A stretch of 64,000 bases of DNA from CAVWNR01 sp963756525 (lineage in GTDB: Bacteria > Actinomycetota > Actinomycetes > Mycobacteriales > Jatrophihabitantaceae). Numbering within the stretch: position 1 is the first letter of the stretch; each line of letters starts with the position of its first letter. The notes beneath the pieces are model-generated. The model worked only from the letters and a program-made list of their open reading frames with translations. It did no database searches and was not told the DNA's origin. Below, one piece after another: positions 52,335 to 60,371 of the stretch. A program made the position numbers and the translations under genes. The stretch covers positions 186,001 through 250,000 of the forward strand of contig CAVWNR010000009.1 in NCBI GenBank assembly GCA_963756525.1, read 5' to 3'.

Positions 52335-52643
52335 ATGACGGTGCACACCTCAACCGAGGACCAGCAGTCGCCGTGGGAGGCGCAGTGCTGGTGCTGCGGC
52401 GTGATCGATGATCCCGCCAGAGTGGTTCACCTGGGCAATCACCCCGAGGTCGTCGTCTGCATCCGCTGTTCGCATTCACTGAGCAAGTGGGCCGGCGAGC
52501 TTGAGGACCGGGCCCGCACCGGGTTCGCTGTGCGCGCCCGCGGCAGCTTCCGCAGGCTGCGCAAGACCGTGGTCCGGCATGGCTGGCAGAACAACAAGAT
52601 CGTCGGTCGAGGCTTGCGCTGGATCGGACGGTTCACGCCCTGA
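52335..52643 (+). CDS. small zinc-ribbon-like hypothetical protein
   Basis: This 102-residue protein has a CWCCG then, 23 residues later, CIRC, i.e. four to five cysteines set as a possible zinc ribbon, with HLGNHPEVVVCIRCSHSLSK between and after. The C-terminal half is basic and helical (RARGSFRRLRKTVVRHGWQN, NKIVGRGLRWIGRF). Similar CWCCG proteins occur across actinobacteria without known function. ATG 52335 has AAGGAGG six bases upstream, the strongest signal in this part of the window. Nucleic-acid binding is a guess from the basic tail. Confidence 0.7.
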   Translation: MTVHTSTEDQQSPWEAQCWCCGVIDDPARVVHLGNHPEVVVCIRCSHSLSKWAGELEDRARTGFAVRARGSFRRLRKTVVRHGWQNNKIVGRGLRWIGRFTP

Positions 52644-52961
52644 GCAGCGCGTCGTGCAGCTGCTCGACGCCTGGGCCGCCTGCCAAACGCTGGCCGTCGC
52701 ATGTTCTGAATTCAGACCCCGTCGCCGGCGCCGTCTCCTGGAGCCGCGTTGGGCGTCGGTGAGGTGCATAACAACGATTCATCTGGACCAGACGACCTGC
52801 CAATGGGCGCCGCAGCAATCGCCAGGGTCACCTCACCGGACACACGGCCCGGCCGCCCACCGATCCGCTGCTCGCCTTCCTCGAACAGCTGTAGTTACGC
52901 CGAGTCATGCGCCGCGTTCCGCTACGACACAACCGATCCGGCAGTCTCATCGGCATAACGG

Positions 52962-53105
52962 CAACCTCGGTTCTTGTACACGTCCGAGCCCGCGTCGATC
53001 TTCGAACCGTCAGCGCGGCGGGCACGCTGCGGTGCCCGCACGGATCTTGCCGGTTATTGGACGGATGGGACGCGCGACTATCGGCGAAGTCGTGCTAATC
53101 CCCTG
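52962..53105 (-). repeat. dispersed degenerate repeat R2, copy F
   Basis: CGTCCGAGCCCGCGTCGATCT is identical in copy E (20866 onward), flanked by GGTTCTT on one side and, after one gap, by ACGCTGCGGTG and GGACG.ATG...CG.GACT.TCGGCG on the other. The minus strand reads RADGSKIDAGSDVYKNRG against RADDPEIDAGSDAQKNRR in copy E. Confidence 0.55.
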
Positions 53106-53490
53106 ATCATCTGTGACAGGCCATCCTGAACCTGAGGGCGGCCTTGTTGATGTCTACGCTCACGCCGCTGGTGGCATGATCTCGTGATCTTGTCGCGGTG
53201 ACGGAGGCCTGGTGAACCAGGATCGGCCGGGCGGTCGGGGCCGGCGCTCAGGTTGCGTTCTCGACGTGGCGGCGGTGGTCTGCGGCATGCCTGCCCGACG
53301 GATCGGAGCTCCTCGTCTGGCAGTCGCGGCCGGCTGAGCCGCGTCGGAGAGGTCCTATACGCGGTGGGTGCGCTGAGATGCCCGGGAAAGGAGCTGTCGA
53401 GTCCGGTCGCGCAGGCTGCGGATCGGCAGAGCTCGCGCGGGCGGAGACACGGGCCAGGTTTGAGCCAGACTCGGTATCCTACTTGGGTGG

Positions 53491-53496
53491 TATAGT
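53491..53496 (+). promoter_or_regulatory. -10 element TATAGT, probably giving a leaderless antitoxin mRNA
   Basis: TATAGT lies only six bases before ATG 53503, so transcription should begin at or next to the start codon. GGTAT occurs three times (53473, 53489, 53500), spanning the -10 element and the start codon, and might be an autoregulatory site. Confidence 0.5.
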
Positions 53497-53502
53497 TCGG
53501 GT

Positions 53503-53772
53503 ATGCCGCGTGGGAAGCCGTCACCGAAGCTGGCCATCACCGTCGACCCGGAGGTGCACGAGCGGGTGCTGGCCGCGGCCGAGCAGGACGGGATGAGCGT
53601 CTCGGCCTGGATGACGGCCGCCGCCCGGCGGGCGCTGCTGGTCCGCGACGGGCTGGCCGCGGTGGCCGAGTGGGAGCACGAGCACGGCGCGCTGAGCGCG
53701 GCGGAGTTGGCGGCCGCCCGGCGCCGGGTGGCTGGCGAGCTGCGCGGGTCGGCCCGGCCGCGTTCGGCATGA
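53503..53772 (+). CDS. ribbon-helix-helix antitoxin
   Basis: This 89-residue protein has an RHH-like start (KLAITVDPEVHERVLAAAEQ, then DGMSVSAWMTAAARRALLVR) followed by a helical tail (AEWEHEHGALSAAELAAARR) that would wrap the toxin. It overlaps the PIN-domain gene by ATGA, the standard antitoxin-first order. It should bind its own promoter as well as the toxin. No ribosome binding site is present, in line with leaderless translation. Confidence 0.8.
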   Translation: MPRGKPSPKLAITVDPEVHERVLAAAEQDGMSVSAWMTAAARRALLVRDGLAAVAEWEHEHGALSAAELAAARRRVAGELRGSARPRSA

Positions 53773-54149
53773 GCGTCGTTTACGACGCCGGGACGCTGGT
53801 CGCTGCGGACCGCAATGAGCGGCGGGTGTGGGCGGATCATCGTGCCCGTCTGGAGCTGGGGGTGGTGCCGATCACCACCGCCCCGGTGGTCGCGCAGGTG
53901 AGTCGCTCGGCGCGGCAGGTGCAGCTGCGGCGCTTTCTGCGCGGCTGTCAGGTCGAGCCGTTCGCGCGCGAGCAGGCGCACGAGGTCGGTGCCCTGCTCG
54001 GTCAGGCACACGGCACCGATGTGGTGGATGCGCACGTCGTGTTCATCGCCGCGGCGCGCAATGACTCGACGATCTGGACCTCCGACCCGGCCGACCTGCG
54101 CCGCCTCGCCGCGCAGCTGCCGGCGCCGGTGCAGATCCGCCGGATCTGA
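53769..54149 (+). CDS. PIN domain toxin (VapC-like)
   Basis: This 126-residue protein has the PIN nuclease layout: first acidic residue in SVVYDAGTLVAADRNERRVW (D6), a central helix region with TTAPVVAQVSRSARQVQLRR, DVVDAHVVFIAAARN with the third acidic position near residue 88, and TIWTSDPADLRRLAAQL near residue 103. Such toxins cut RNA (tRNA or rRNA) when freed from the antitoxin. All expected acidic residues are present. It is coupled to the antitoxin by ATGA. Confidence 0.83.
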   Translation: MSVVYDAGTLVAADRNERRVWADHRARLELGVVPITTAPVVAQVSRSARQVQLRRFLRGCQVEPFAREQAHEVGALLGQAHGTDVVDAHVVFIAAARNDSTIWTSDPADLRRLAAQLPAPVQIRRI

Positions 54150-54612
54150 CTGTCCGGGCGACTGGACCGGCAGCGCAGCGATGACATGGCCAGATCCCCG
54201 GGTGCCCGCTCCTTGTCGTGGGCGGACGCTTCGGGACAACATGATCAGCTCGGTCCTGCCGATGATGGGAAACATCGTCGCTGCCGTCGAAGATCAACTC
54301 GACAACATCGTCAGATGTGTCCGCTCGCGCCGAGATCCGGTTAGATTTGGTGGAGCGGATCAGCGCATGATGATGCGGTCCACTGCATGATCGTGCTGCG
54401 TCGTCAACGTGATCACGACGGCGCGCTCGCAGCGGCGACGAGGCAATCGTGGTGCGCGATGACCCACAGCAGCCCGACGATTTGCCCAGTACGTCCATGC
54501 CGTATGGCGTACCTGTCCGCAATATCGTCACCGAACCAGTCTTACGGGACGGTCGCGCGCGGGGTCAGCTCGGACGTCGTCTCGGCGGTGCGGGTGTGCC
54601 GTAGACGGTTCA
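54150..54612. other. intergenic holding R1 copy A
   Basis: No intact gene; most of the stretch is R1 copy A on the minus strand. Confidence 0.35.
54236..54530 (-). repeat. dispersed degenerate repeat R1, copy A (longest)
   Basis: The best-preserved copy. Read on the minus strand it gives GTPYGMDVLGKSSG, then SNRISARADTSDDVVELIFD and SHHRQDRADHVVPKRP in an open frame. Copies B (3163) and D (45829) align to different, overlapping parts of it. Confidence 0.55.
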
Positions 54613-55667
54613 TCATCCGGCACGGTGCCAAGCGCTGCGTGAGCCGGTGCCGTCGTGGTCGGGTTGCCACATTTCTGGCCGTGGTGTGGCTGCCAGGATG
54701 TCGGTGAGCCACCAGGTCTGGTCGGGATCCCAGCCGGCGAGCATGGTCGCCGCGTGTTTGTCGGCGAGGGTTAGCGCGCGGGTGGCGGTGGTGAGGTAGC
54801 CGGCCACGGACAGGTGCACGGCGTCCCACTCGGCGGCGACCGCGACCCAGTCGGGGATGCGCCAGATGCCGGCGCGGCCGGTCGTGCGGTACCAGTCGTG
54901 GCGGCGGGCATTGGTCACGTCGAGGGGGTAGCGGTCGACCAAGCGGGTCCAGGCGTGCGGACCGTCGATCTCCCACACCCGTGGAGGCCGCGATGGCCGG
55001 ACCGTCCAGATCACGGCGTCGCGCGGGCCGACGCTGTCCTCTTCCCACACCAGCTCGACCGAACCGAGCCCCGGCAGCGGCCGAGTTGTGCTGGGCAAGC
55101 CGGCCAGCGCAGGTGTTGACCACCACTTCCCGCCCCAGTTCGCCGCAGGGTCAGCGGGCCGGTTGCGGGCGACGTCGCGGTCGTCAGCAACGGTGTCGTC
55201 ACGCCATCGGGCGAGCCGCTCGGCCGCGCCGGCCGCGGGCGGGCTGGTTCCTGCCCGCTGTCGGGCCAGCACGTGCGGCGAAGTCGCCGCAGATCGACGC
55301 TGCTGTTCCACCAGGCCGCGGCGGGCGAGCCGGCGATCGCGGCAGCGACCGGCCGGGGCGCGGCCACCACGGCCGGGTCCGCGGTAACGGCTTCGGTGTC
55401 ACGTGGGGGTTGCCAGTACATGGCGTGGCTGACCGTCTGATCCATCGGCTCAATGAACGCGCCCGGGTCTTGCCACCCGTAAACCGGCTCGGCGACGACG
55501 CCGGCCAGCGCCTGCAGCAGATCCTGGAGCCGCGACCGGTCGCTGGGATGCCAAGCCGCGTGCAGCCAGGCCGACCACACCGCCGCGTCAAGCTCGTGCG
55601 CCACCGCCATGCACAACACTCGACCCCGCGGCCCGGCCAGCAGATCCGCGTCAGTCAGCCGGGGCAC
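54613..55667 (-). pseudogene. hypothetical protein, single gene split by a frameshift
   Basis: The upstream frame (from ATG 55667) reads LTDADLLAGPRGRVLCMAVA, YGWQDPGAFIEPMDQTVSHA and PVAAAIAGSPAAAWWNSSVD. Near 55283 one base is missing and the next frame continues HVLARQRAGTSPPAAGAAER, NWGGKWWSTPALAGLPSTTR, VWEIDGPHAWTRLVDRYPLD and RIPDWVAVAAEWDAVHLSVA to a stop at 54613. The joined product would be about 350 residues, matching a large actinobacterial family of unknown function with conserved WW and P-x-AW-xxL motifs. Function unknown. Confidence 0.6.
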
Positions 55668-55727
55668 CGGCCCACGCTACGTCACGCCAGCACCGCGACC
55701 CCGGCATACTCGACCGGAGGAGGCCTG

Positions 55728-55961
55728 ATGCTCCGCACTCTGCGCACCCTCGCGCTCGTCCCGCGATGCGCGGTCATCGGCGCGCTCTGCGCCGGTCTCG
55801 CCGGCGGCGCCGTGGGCTTTATCCTGGGCCTTCTCGCCCATGCGCCAACGGCATGGTTCGCGATCTTCGAACTCGGTATCCCGGCCACGGTCGCCGGCGG
55901 CGCGGTTGGCGCAGTCACGGGACTGGTCGGGCTCGGCGTTCGCAGGCTGTCCACAAGATAA
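55728..55961 (+). CDS. small membrane protein
   Basis: This 77-residue protein has two hydrophobic stretches: VIGALCAGLAGGAVGFILGL (residues 16-35) and IPATVAGGAVGAVTGLVGLG (about 51-70), with Gly-rich faces typical of small helical-hairpin membrane proteins. Ends are basic. ATG 55728 has GGAGGAGG about 4-8 bases upstream, a very strong start signal. It is divergent from the frameshifted hypothetical gene. Function unknown. Confidence 0.7.
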   Translation: MLRTLRTLALVPRCAVIGALCAGLAGGAVGFILGLLAHAPTAWFAIFELGIPATVAGGAVGAVTGLVGLGVRRLSTR

Positions 55962-56054
55962 CCCCCTCGTTGCGCCCGACGCCGACTTGTCTCGCGTCCA
56001 CGTACGCCCCGGCTGGCCCAGCAAGGGATCCGGGGATCTGAAAGGCCGGACCGG

Positions 56055-56942
56055 TCAGCCGCGCGGCCGGTGCGCGGTGATCAGGTAGGTGCGGCTGACG
56101 GTGGCGATGTCGGCGGCGATGGTCTGCGGGATTGTCTCGGGGTGGTAGCGGCCCAAGCGCTGCGCGACGGCGGTGAACTCGGCGATGTGCGGCTGCCAGC
56201 CGTGGGCGGCGAGCAGGCTGGCTGGGTCGTCGCTGCCGAACTGCCATGGCATACCCCGGGCGGCGAGCCGGGCCAGCCACTCGGCCATCCACGGGTGCTG
56301 CAGGCTGGCCCGGCTGGGCAGGTCCGCGCCGAACACGCCGCCCGCGCACGATAGGCGGGTGATCTGGTCGAGCAGCCGGTGGACGTCGGGTTCGGTGAGG
56401 TACATCAGCAGCCCTTGAGCAAGGATGACCGCCGGCTGGTCGGGCTGGTAGCCGGCGGCGAGTAGCGGCGGCGCCCACCGGTCGGTCAGATCGCAGTCGA
56501 CGGGGATTCGGGTGCAGCGCGGCGCCGCCTGTTCGTGGTCGAGGGCCTGCTGCTTGGCGGCCAGCACCTCGGGACGGTCGAGTTCGTAGAGCACCGTCCG
56601 GTCCGGCCAGGACAGCCGGAAGGCGCGGGCGTCCATCCCGGCAGCGACCAGCACGACCTGACAAATCCCCCGGTCGACGGCGTCGATCAGCATGTCGTCG
56701 AAGAACCGGGTGCGCACCGCGAACGTCGGGTTATCCCGACCCGGCACGGCCAGCTGGTCCAGCAGCGCGAACCCCTCCGCGCCGGCCAGCACCGCGGCCA
56801 GCGGATCGTCGAAGAGTCGATCCGCCCGGGCGCTCTCCCGAGCCCGACCCGCCGCCGTCCAGCGGCTGGTCAACCCCAGCGGACCCACCCGACAAATCCT
56901 GGCACCGCGCTGCACCGGGCGGCATCGCCGCAGATTGGCCAT
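56055..56942 (-). CDS. TIGR00027 family SAM-dependent methyltransferase (leucine carboxyl methyltransferase-like)
   Basis: This 295-residue protein matches the actinobacterial TIGR00027 family: VGPLGLTSRWTAAGRARESA at the start, DRLFDDPLAAVLAGAEGF, FAVRTRFFDDMLIDAVDRGI near residue 80, motif I QVVLVAAGMDARAFRLSW, YELDRPEVLAAKQQALD and AVILAQGLLMYLTEPDVHRL near residue 165. The family methylates carboxyl or hydroxyl groups in polyketide and lipid pathways. The 5' end runs into the truncated transporter gene on the other strand, so the real start may be some codons inside 56942; no ribosome binding site was found. Otherwise intact. Confidence 0.85.
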   Translation of the reverse strand: MANLRRCRPVQRGARICRVGPLGLTSRWTAAGRARESARADRLFDDPLAAVLAGAEGFALLDQLAVPGRDNPTFAVRTRFFDDMLIDAVDRGICQVVLVAAGMDARAFRLSWPDRTVLYELDRPEVLAAKQQALDHEQAAPRCTRIPVDCDLTDRWAPPLLAAGYQPDQPAVILAQGLLMYLTEPDVHRLLDQITRLSCAGGVFGADLPSRASLQHPWMAEWLARLAARGMPWQFGSDDPASLLAAHGWQPHIAEFTAVAQRLGRYHPETIPQTIAADIATVSRTYLITAHRPRG

Positions 56943-56989
56943 CGCCGTAGAGCGACCCCTGGCAGGGCTCGCTGGGGCCACGACGTCCG

Positions 56990-57561
56990 GGCTGGGTCCG
57001 CGGCGCGAGGCGGTGCTGGCCACCACCGGCGGCGGCGCGATGGTTTCCATCGAACGCGCCGCCAGGTGTAGCCGGCAGCTGCGCATCACCCCGCTGCTCC
57101 CGCCCGCCTACATCGGCGTGAAGATGATCGCCTCCCTGCTGCTGGGCGCCGCCTCCGTGGCGGTCGTCTACGTGGTCGGCGAGCTGACCGGCAAGCCGCA
57201 GATGCCGGTCTGGGTGTGGGTGGTCACCGGCGCGGCCGTGTGGATCGGCTCGCTGCTGTTTGCCGCGTTCGGCCTGTTCATCGGCTACCTGCTGCCCTCG
57301 GAGAACGTCATGCAGATCATCGGGTTCACCCTGATGCTGTTTTCCTTCGGCGGCGGTCTGTTCATCCCGCTCAGCCAGTTCTCCCACCCCCTCCGCGTCA
57401 TGGCCAGCTTTACCCCGCTGTGGGGACTCAACGGCCTGGTCTACTACCCGCTGGCCGCCGGATCATTCAACTGGGCCTGGCTCGCCAACCTGATCGCCTG
57501 GCTGATCATCTTCACCACCGGCGCGGCATGGCGGTTCAGCAAAGACACCGCGCGCGTCTGA
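56990..57561 (+). pseudogene. ABC-2 type permease, 5'-truncated
   Basis: From about 56990 the plus strand encodes GGAMVSIERAARCSRQLRIT, then PLLPPAYIGVKMIASLLLGA, MPVWVWVVTGAAVWIGSLLF, IGFTLMLFSFGGGLFIPLSQ and a good C-terminus. This is the second two-thirds of an ABC-2 permease (I-x-x-E-R-x-x-G-W-x-R-Q-L-R-x-T-P). The first 80 residues and the partner ATPase are missing; sequence before about 56980 belongs to the methyltransferase on the opposite strand. A deletion appears to have joined the two genes head to head. Confidence 0.65.
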
Positions 57562-57642
57562 CACCACCGGCCGAAAGCAGATCCCCTACCGGCCACGGGA
57601 TCCTTGGGTGGCCCGAGCCCGCGCCGATCCGGGGTCGGGTAT

Positions 57643-58207
57643 TCAGCGCCTGGTCTCGTACCTGGTCAGGAGCACGCCGTCGGGAAGCGTCCGGGTCTCC
57701 ACCAGGTTCAGGTTCACCCAGTTGTCCAGGGCCGTGAAGAAGGGAGTGCCGCCGCCCAGCAAGACCCGGTGCGGTGGCCAGCACGTACTCGTCGATCAGG
57801 CCGGCCCGCATGGCCGCCGCGGCGAGTGTGGCGCCGCCGACGTCCATGTGTCCGCCATCCTCAGTCTTGAGCCGGGTGATCTCGGCGACCGCGTCGCCGG
57901 TGACCAGGCGGGCGTTCCAGTCGACCGCGCTGGTCGTCGAGGAGAACACCACCTTCGGCATGTCCCGCCAGCGGCGGGCGAACTCGATCTGCGCCGGCGT
58001 GGCGCCAGGCTGCTGGTCGGCGGTCGGCCAGTGGGAGCTCATCGTCTCCCACAGTTTGCGCCCGTACAGCGCCAGGCCCGTCGCCCCCACCCGGTCGGAC
58101 CACCACTGGAACAGCTCGTCGCTCGGCACGCTCCAGCCGAGGTCGTCGCCGGGCGCGGCGATGTAGCCGTCCAGGCTCAGGTTCATGCCAAAGGTCAGTT
58201 TCCGCAT
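57643..58207 (-). pseudogene. dihydrofolate reductase family protein (RibD C-terminal-like), single frameshift
   Basis: From ATG 58207 (GGAGG 8 bases upstream) the frame reads MRKLTFGMNLSLDGYIAAPG, DELFQWWSDRVGATGLALYG, RKLWETMSSHWPTADQQPGA and MDVGGATLAAAAMRAGLIDE, then YVLAT. One extra base near 57790 breaks it; the next frame continues RVLLGGGTPFFTALDNWVNL and LLTRYETRR to a stop at 57643-57645. This is the YwjB/YyaP-like DHFR family of unknown substrate. Restoring one base gives a normal 187-residue protein. Confidence 0.78.
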
Positions 58208-58488
58208 GGCGTCAGCCTCCCGTGAGTCGGTATTCGGCGGACAGACCAACACGGCGCGGGAAATTCATCGGTCAGACCACACCGGGGGCCGGTTGACCAC
58301 CGCGCCAAGCGGATGCTGCGTACGGAAGGGAACGCCTTGCGGCGACGAATCGCCTGTTCATCGCTGCATCCCTGCCGGAGCAGCGCCATCGTCGTATGAG
58401 GATCGAACGGGCACAACGTGAGGTGCACGCCCCCAGGTTCCTGACCCACACCACCGTTGATCGGAATGCGAATCGCGACGCGCAGGAC
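58208..58488. other. intergenic, nothing recognised
   Basis: About 280 bases between the DHFR-family pseudogene and the Clp N-domain gene; no gene, terminator or repeat recognised. Confidence 0.3.
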
Positions 58489-59235
58489 TCAGACGGTCCC
58501 GGGCTCTTGACCCGGCGCTGCTGGTGGTTCGGCAGCATCGGCGAGCAAGAGATCGAAACCGCACGTGCAGCCGCGTTCGGAGTCTGGTGCGCAAGTTTCA
58601 AGGTGTCGCCCGTAGCGGTGTAGACCTGCCGCAAGCCGATCGTGTCGTTGAGCGAGTTCATTCGCCAGGCTGCCGACGCTAGACGAGATCTCGTGAGCCG
58701 ACATGCGGCGAGTGACCGCGACGGTTTCCAAGAATGCCGCCGCGCTGTCCGATCGACGACCAACCCGGACCTCCGCACCGGCGTCGCTTCGCGTATCGGC
58801 GTCGCTCCGAGCATGGTCGTCGGCGACTCTCGCCAATCCTTCGATGTCGGCTTCGAAGCCCGTCAACAGCTGACATCCGGTGCAGTCCGGCACGTCGAGC
58901 ACTGCCCGTAACAAGTGCGGCGGACCGATCGTGTCGCCGCCGAGCCGCTGCGCCACCCGCAGCGCGAGCTCCAACACCTTCTTGGCCCGAGCAGTGAATG
59001 GGATATGCCCGCTCGGCTCCTTCTTGCCGCGACCGTGCGATTCCTCAAGTCGCTGTTGCACGGCGACCAAACTGACCCCAGCACCTACCAGGGCACGCGC
59101 GGTCTCACCGACATCGTCATGCAGCAAGCCGAGGAGCAGGTGCTCCGTGCCGATGCGGTCGTGGCTGAGCAGCCGAGACTCCTCCTGTGCGTACACCACG
59201 GCCCGACGCGCGCTGTCGGTGAAGCGCTCGAACAT
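58489..59235 (-). CDS. stand-alone Clp N-terminal (double repeat) domain protein
   Basis: This 248-residue protein contains the N-terminal domain of ClpC-type unfoldases but no ATPase. Repeat 1: FERFTDSARRAVVYAQEESR with LLSHDRIGTEHLLLGLL; repeat 2: FTARAKKVLELALRVAQRLG with GDTIGPPHLLRAVL. The remaining about 110 residues (LARVADDHARSDADTRSDAG, then LANELAQRHDRLAAGLHRYG) are unassigned, ending in a Cys-containing GCTCGFDLLLAD. Such lone Clp N proteins (ClpN-like) may compete for ClpC adaptors or bind damaged proteins. ATG 59235 follows GAGAGG. It stands alone. Confidence 0.85.
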   Translation of the reverse strand: MFERFTDSARRAVVYAQEESRLLSHDRIGTEHLLLGLLHDDVGETARALVGAGVSLVAVQQRLEESHGRGKKEPSGHIPFTARAKKVLELALRVAQRLGGDTIGPPHLLRAVLDVPDCTGCQLLTGFEADIEGLARVADDHARSDADTRSDAGAEVRVGRRSDSAAAFLETVAVTRRMSAHEISSSVGSLANELAQRHDRLAAGLHRYGRHLETCAPDSERGCTCGFDLLLADAAEPPAAPGQEPGTV

Positions 59236-59426
59236 GAGACCTCTCGGTGCGTAAGACCCTTACGGTAGGCGCACACAAGCTGGCCGTGTCTCTTGAGGAT
59301 CCCATGCGGGCATCGCCCGGTAACGGGGCGGCGGATTCTGGACGCCCATGATCACCCTGTCATAACGCCTGCCGAGCAGAGCGCGCGCATCGCGAGCGCC
59401 CGGAGTTAGGCCGATGACCATTCCGC

Positions 59427-60302
59427 TCACGGAGAGCCAAGGTCGCAGAGTGCCGCGCTTAGCGCCCATAGGCGTTCGGCGGCTTCGGTGTCGTGGGACA
59501 GTGGCGAGGACTTCGCGGGGCGGCAGCGGGAGAAGTATTGGCCGGTGACGGCGGCGACCTCGGGTGAGCCGGCGAGGTAGAGGCTGGTCCTGGCTCCCTT
59601 GTCGGCGGACGAGCCGATGAGCTTGGTGGCGCGGTCGAATAGGCGCCCGGCCCCGGTCTGCTCGCGGCCGAGGTTGGTCTTGAGCGGCCAGCCGGGATGT
59701 AGCGCGTTGGCGGTCACGCCGGTGCCGTCCCAACGGCGGGCGAGTTCGTAGTTGAACAGCACGTTCATCAGCTTGGTCAGGTTGTACGTCCGAGCGGGGC
59801 TGTAAGCGTGTTCGCCCTGCAAGTCGTCCCAGGGGATCTGGCGGACCCGGGTGTGCATGTAGGAGCTGACGATCACCACCCGCGAGGCTTGCGTGGCCTG
59901 TAACAGCGGCGCAAGCAGGTTGGTCAGCAGGAACGGGGCGAGGTGATTGACTGCCAGGGTGGCTTCGATTCCATCAACGGTGACCCGCCTGGCGGCGTTG
60001 ACGGCGGCTGCGTTGTGGATGAGTACGTCGAGACGCTCGTGGTTCTGCCGTACCCGCGCTGCCAGCGCCGTCACATCGCCCTGGGAGGCCAGGTCAGCGA
60101 TGAGTAGCGCAACGGTGCCCGACGCCGCGGCGGAACGAATCTCGCTGGCCACCGCGGCCCCGCGCTCTCGCTCACGCGCCACCATCAGCACCGTCGCGCC
60201 CGACCGGGCCAGGCCGAGAGCGGCCTCTCGGCCGATGCCACTAGTAGCGCCAGTGACAAGACAGACGCGTCCACCAAGCTCGTAAATCCGTTCAGCAGGC
60301 AT
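59427..60302 (-). CDS. SDR family oxidoreductase (retinol dehydrogenase-like)
   Basis: This 291-residue enzyme has TGATSGIGREAALGLARSGA near residue 17, NHLAPFLLTNLLAPLLQATQ near residue 115, the catalytic VVIVSSYMH serine near residue 145 and the Tyr-Lys as ARTYNLTKLMNVLF near residue 170. The order and the HERLDVLIHNAAA spelling fit the retinol-dehydrogenase/WWOX-like SDR group. ATG 60302 has AAGGGAG five bases upstream; a GTG two codons earlier is possible. It is divergent from a MarR regulator, which probably controls it through sites in the 60-base gap. Confidence 0.88.
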   Translation of the reverse strand: MPAERIYELGGRVCLVTGATSGIGREAALGLARSGATVLMVARERERGAAVASEIRSAAASGTVALLIADLASQGDVTALAARVRQNHERLDVLIHNAAAVNAARRVTVDGIEATLAVNHLAPFLLTNLLAPLLQATQASRVVIVSSYMHTRVRQIPWDDLQGEHAYSPARTYNLTKLMNVLFNYELARRWDGTGVTANALHPGWPLKTNLGREQTGAGRLFDRATKLIGSSADKGARTSLYLAGSPEVAAVTGQYFSRCRPAKSSPLSHDTEAAERLWALSAALCDLGSP

Positions 60303-60345
60303 CGGCACTCCCTTTCCAGGTCGGATGATCGACGTGAGGCATGAT

Positions 60346-60371
60346 TGACATGTAGCATGATGGATATGTCA
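60346..60371. promoter_or_regulatory. inverted repeat between divergent SDR and MarR genes (candidate MarR operator)
   Basis: TGACAT at 60346-60351 and ATGTCA at 60366-60371 form a perfect 6-base inverted repeat with 14 bases between. GCATGAT also occurs twice (60339-60345 and 60355-60361). TTGACA at 60345-60350 could be a -35 box. Position between divergent genes suits autoregulation by MarR. Confidence 0.5.

Larger units (their letters stand above)
52644..53502. other. intergenic with R2 repeat and TA promoter
   Basis: No intact gene. At 52812-52892 one frame reads RQGHLTGHTARPPTDPLLAF and LEQL before a stop, like the tail of a lost protein. R2 copy F lies at 52962-53105. The last 40 bases hold the toxin-antitoxin promoter. 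Confidence 0.35.

Noticed and set aside
53355..54275. Minus-strand ORF opposite the toxin-antitoxin genes
   Set aside because: The plus-strand RHH/PIN pair is well supported; the opposite frame is open only because of base composition, though its first part overlaps the R1 repeat.
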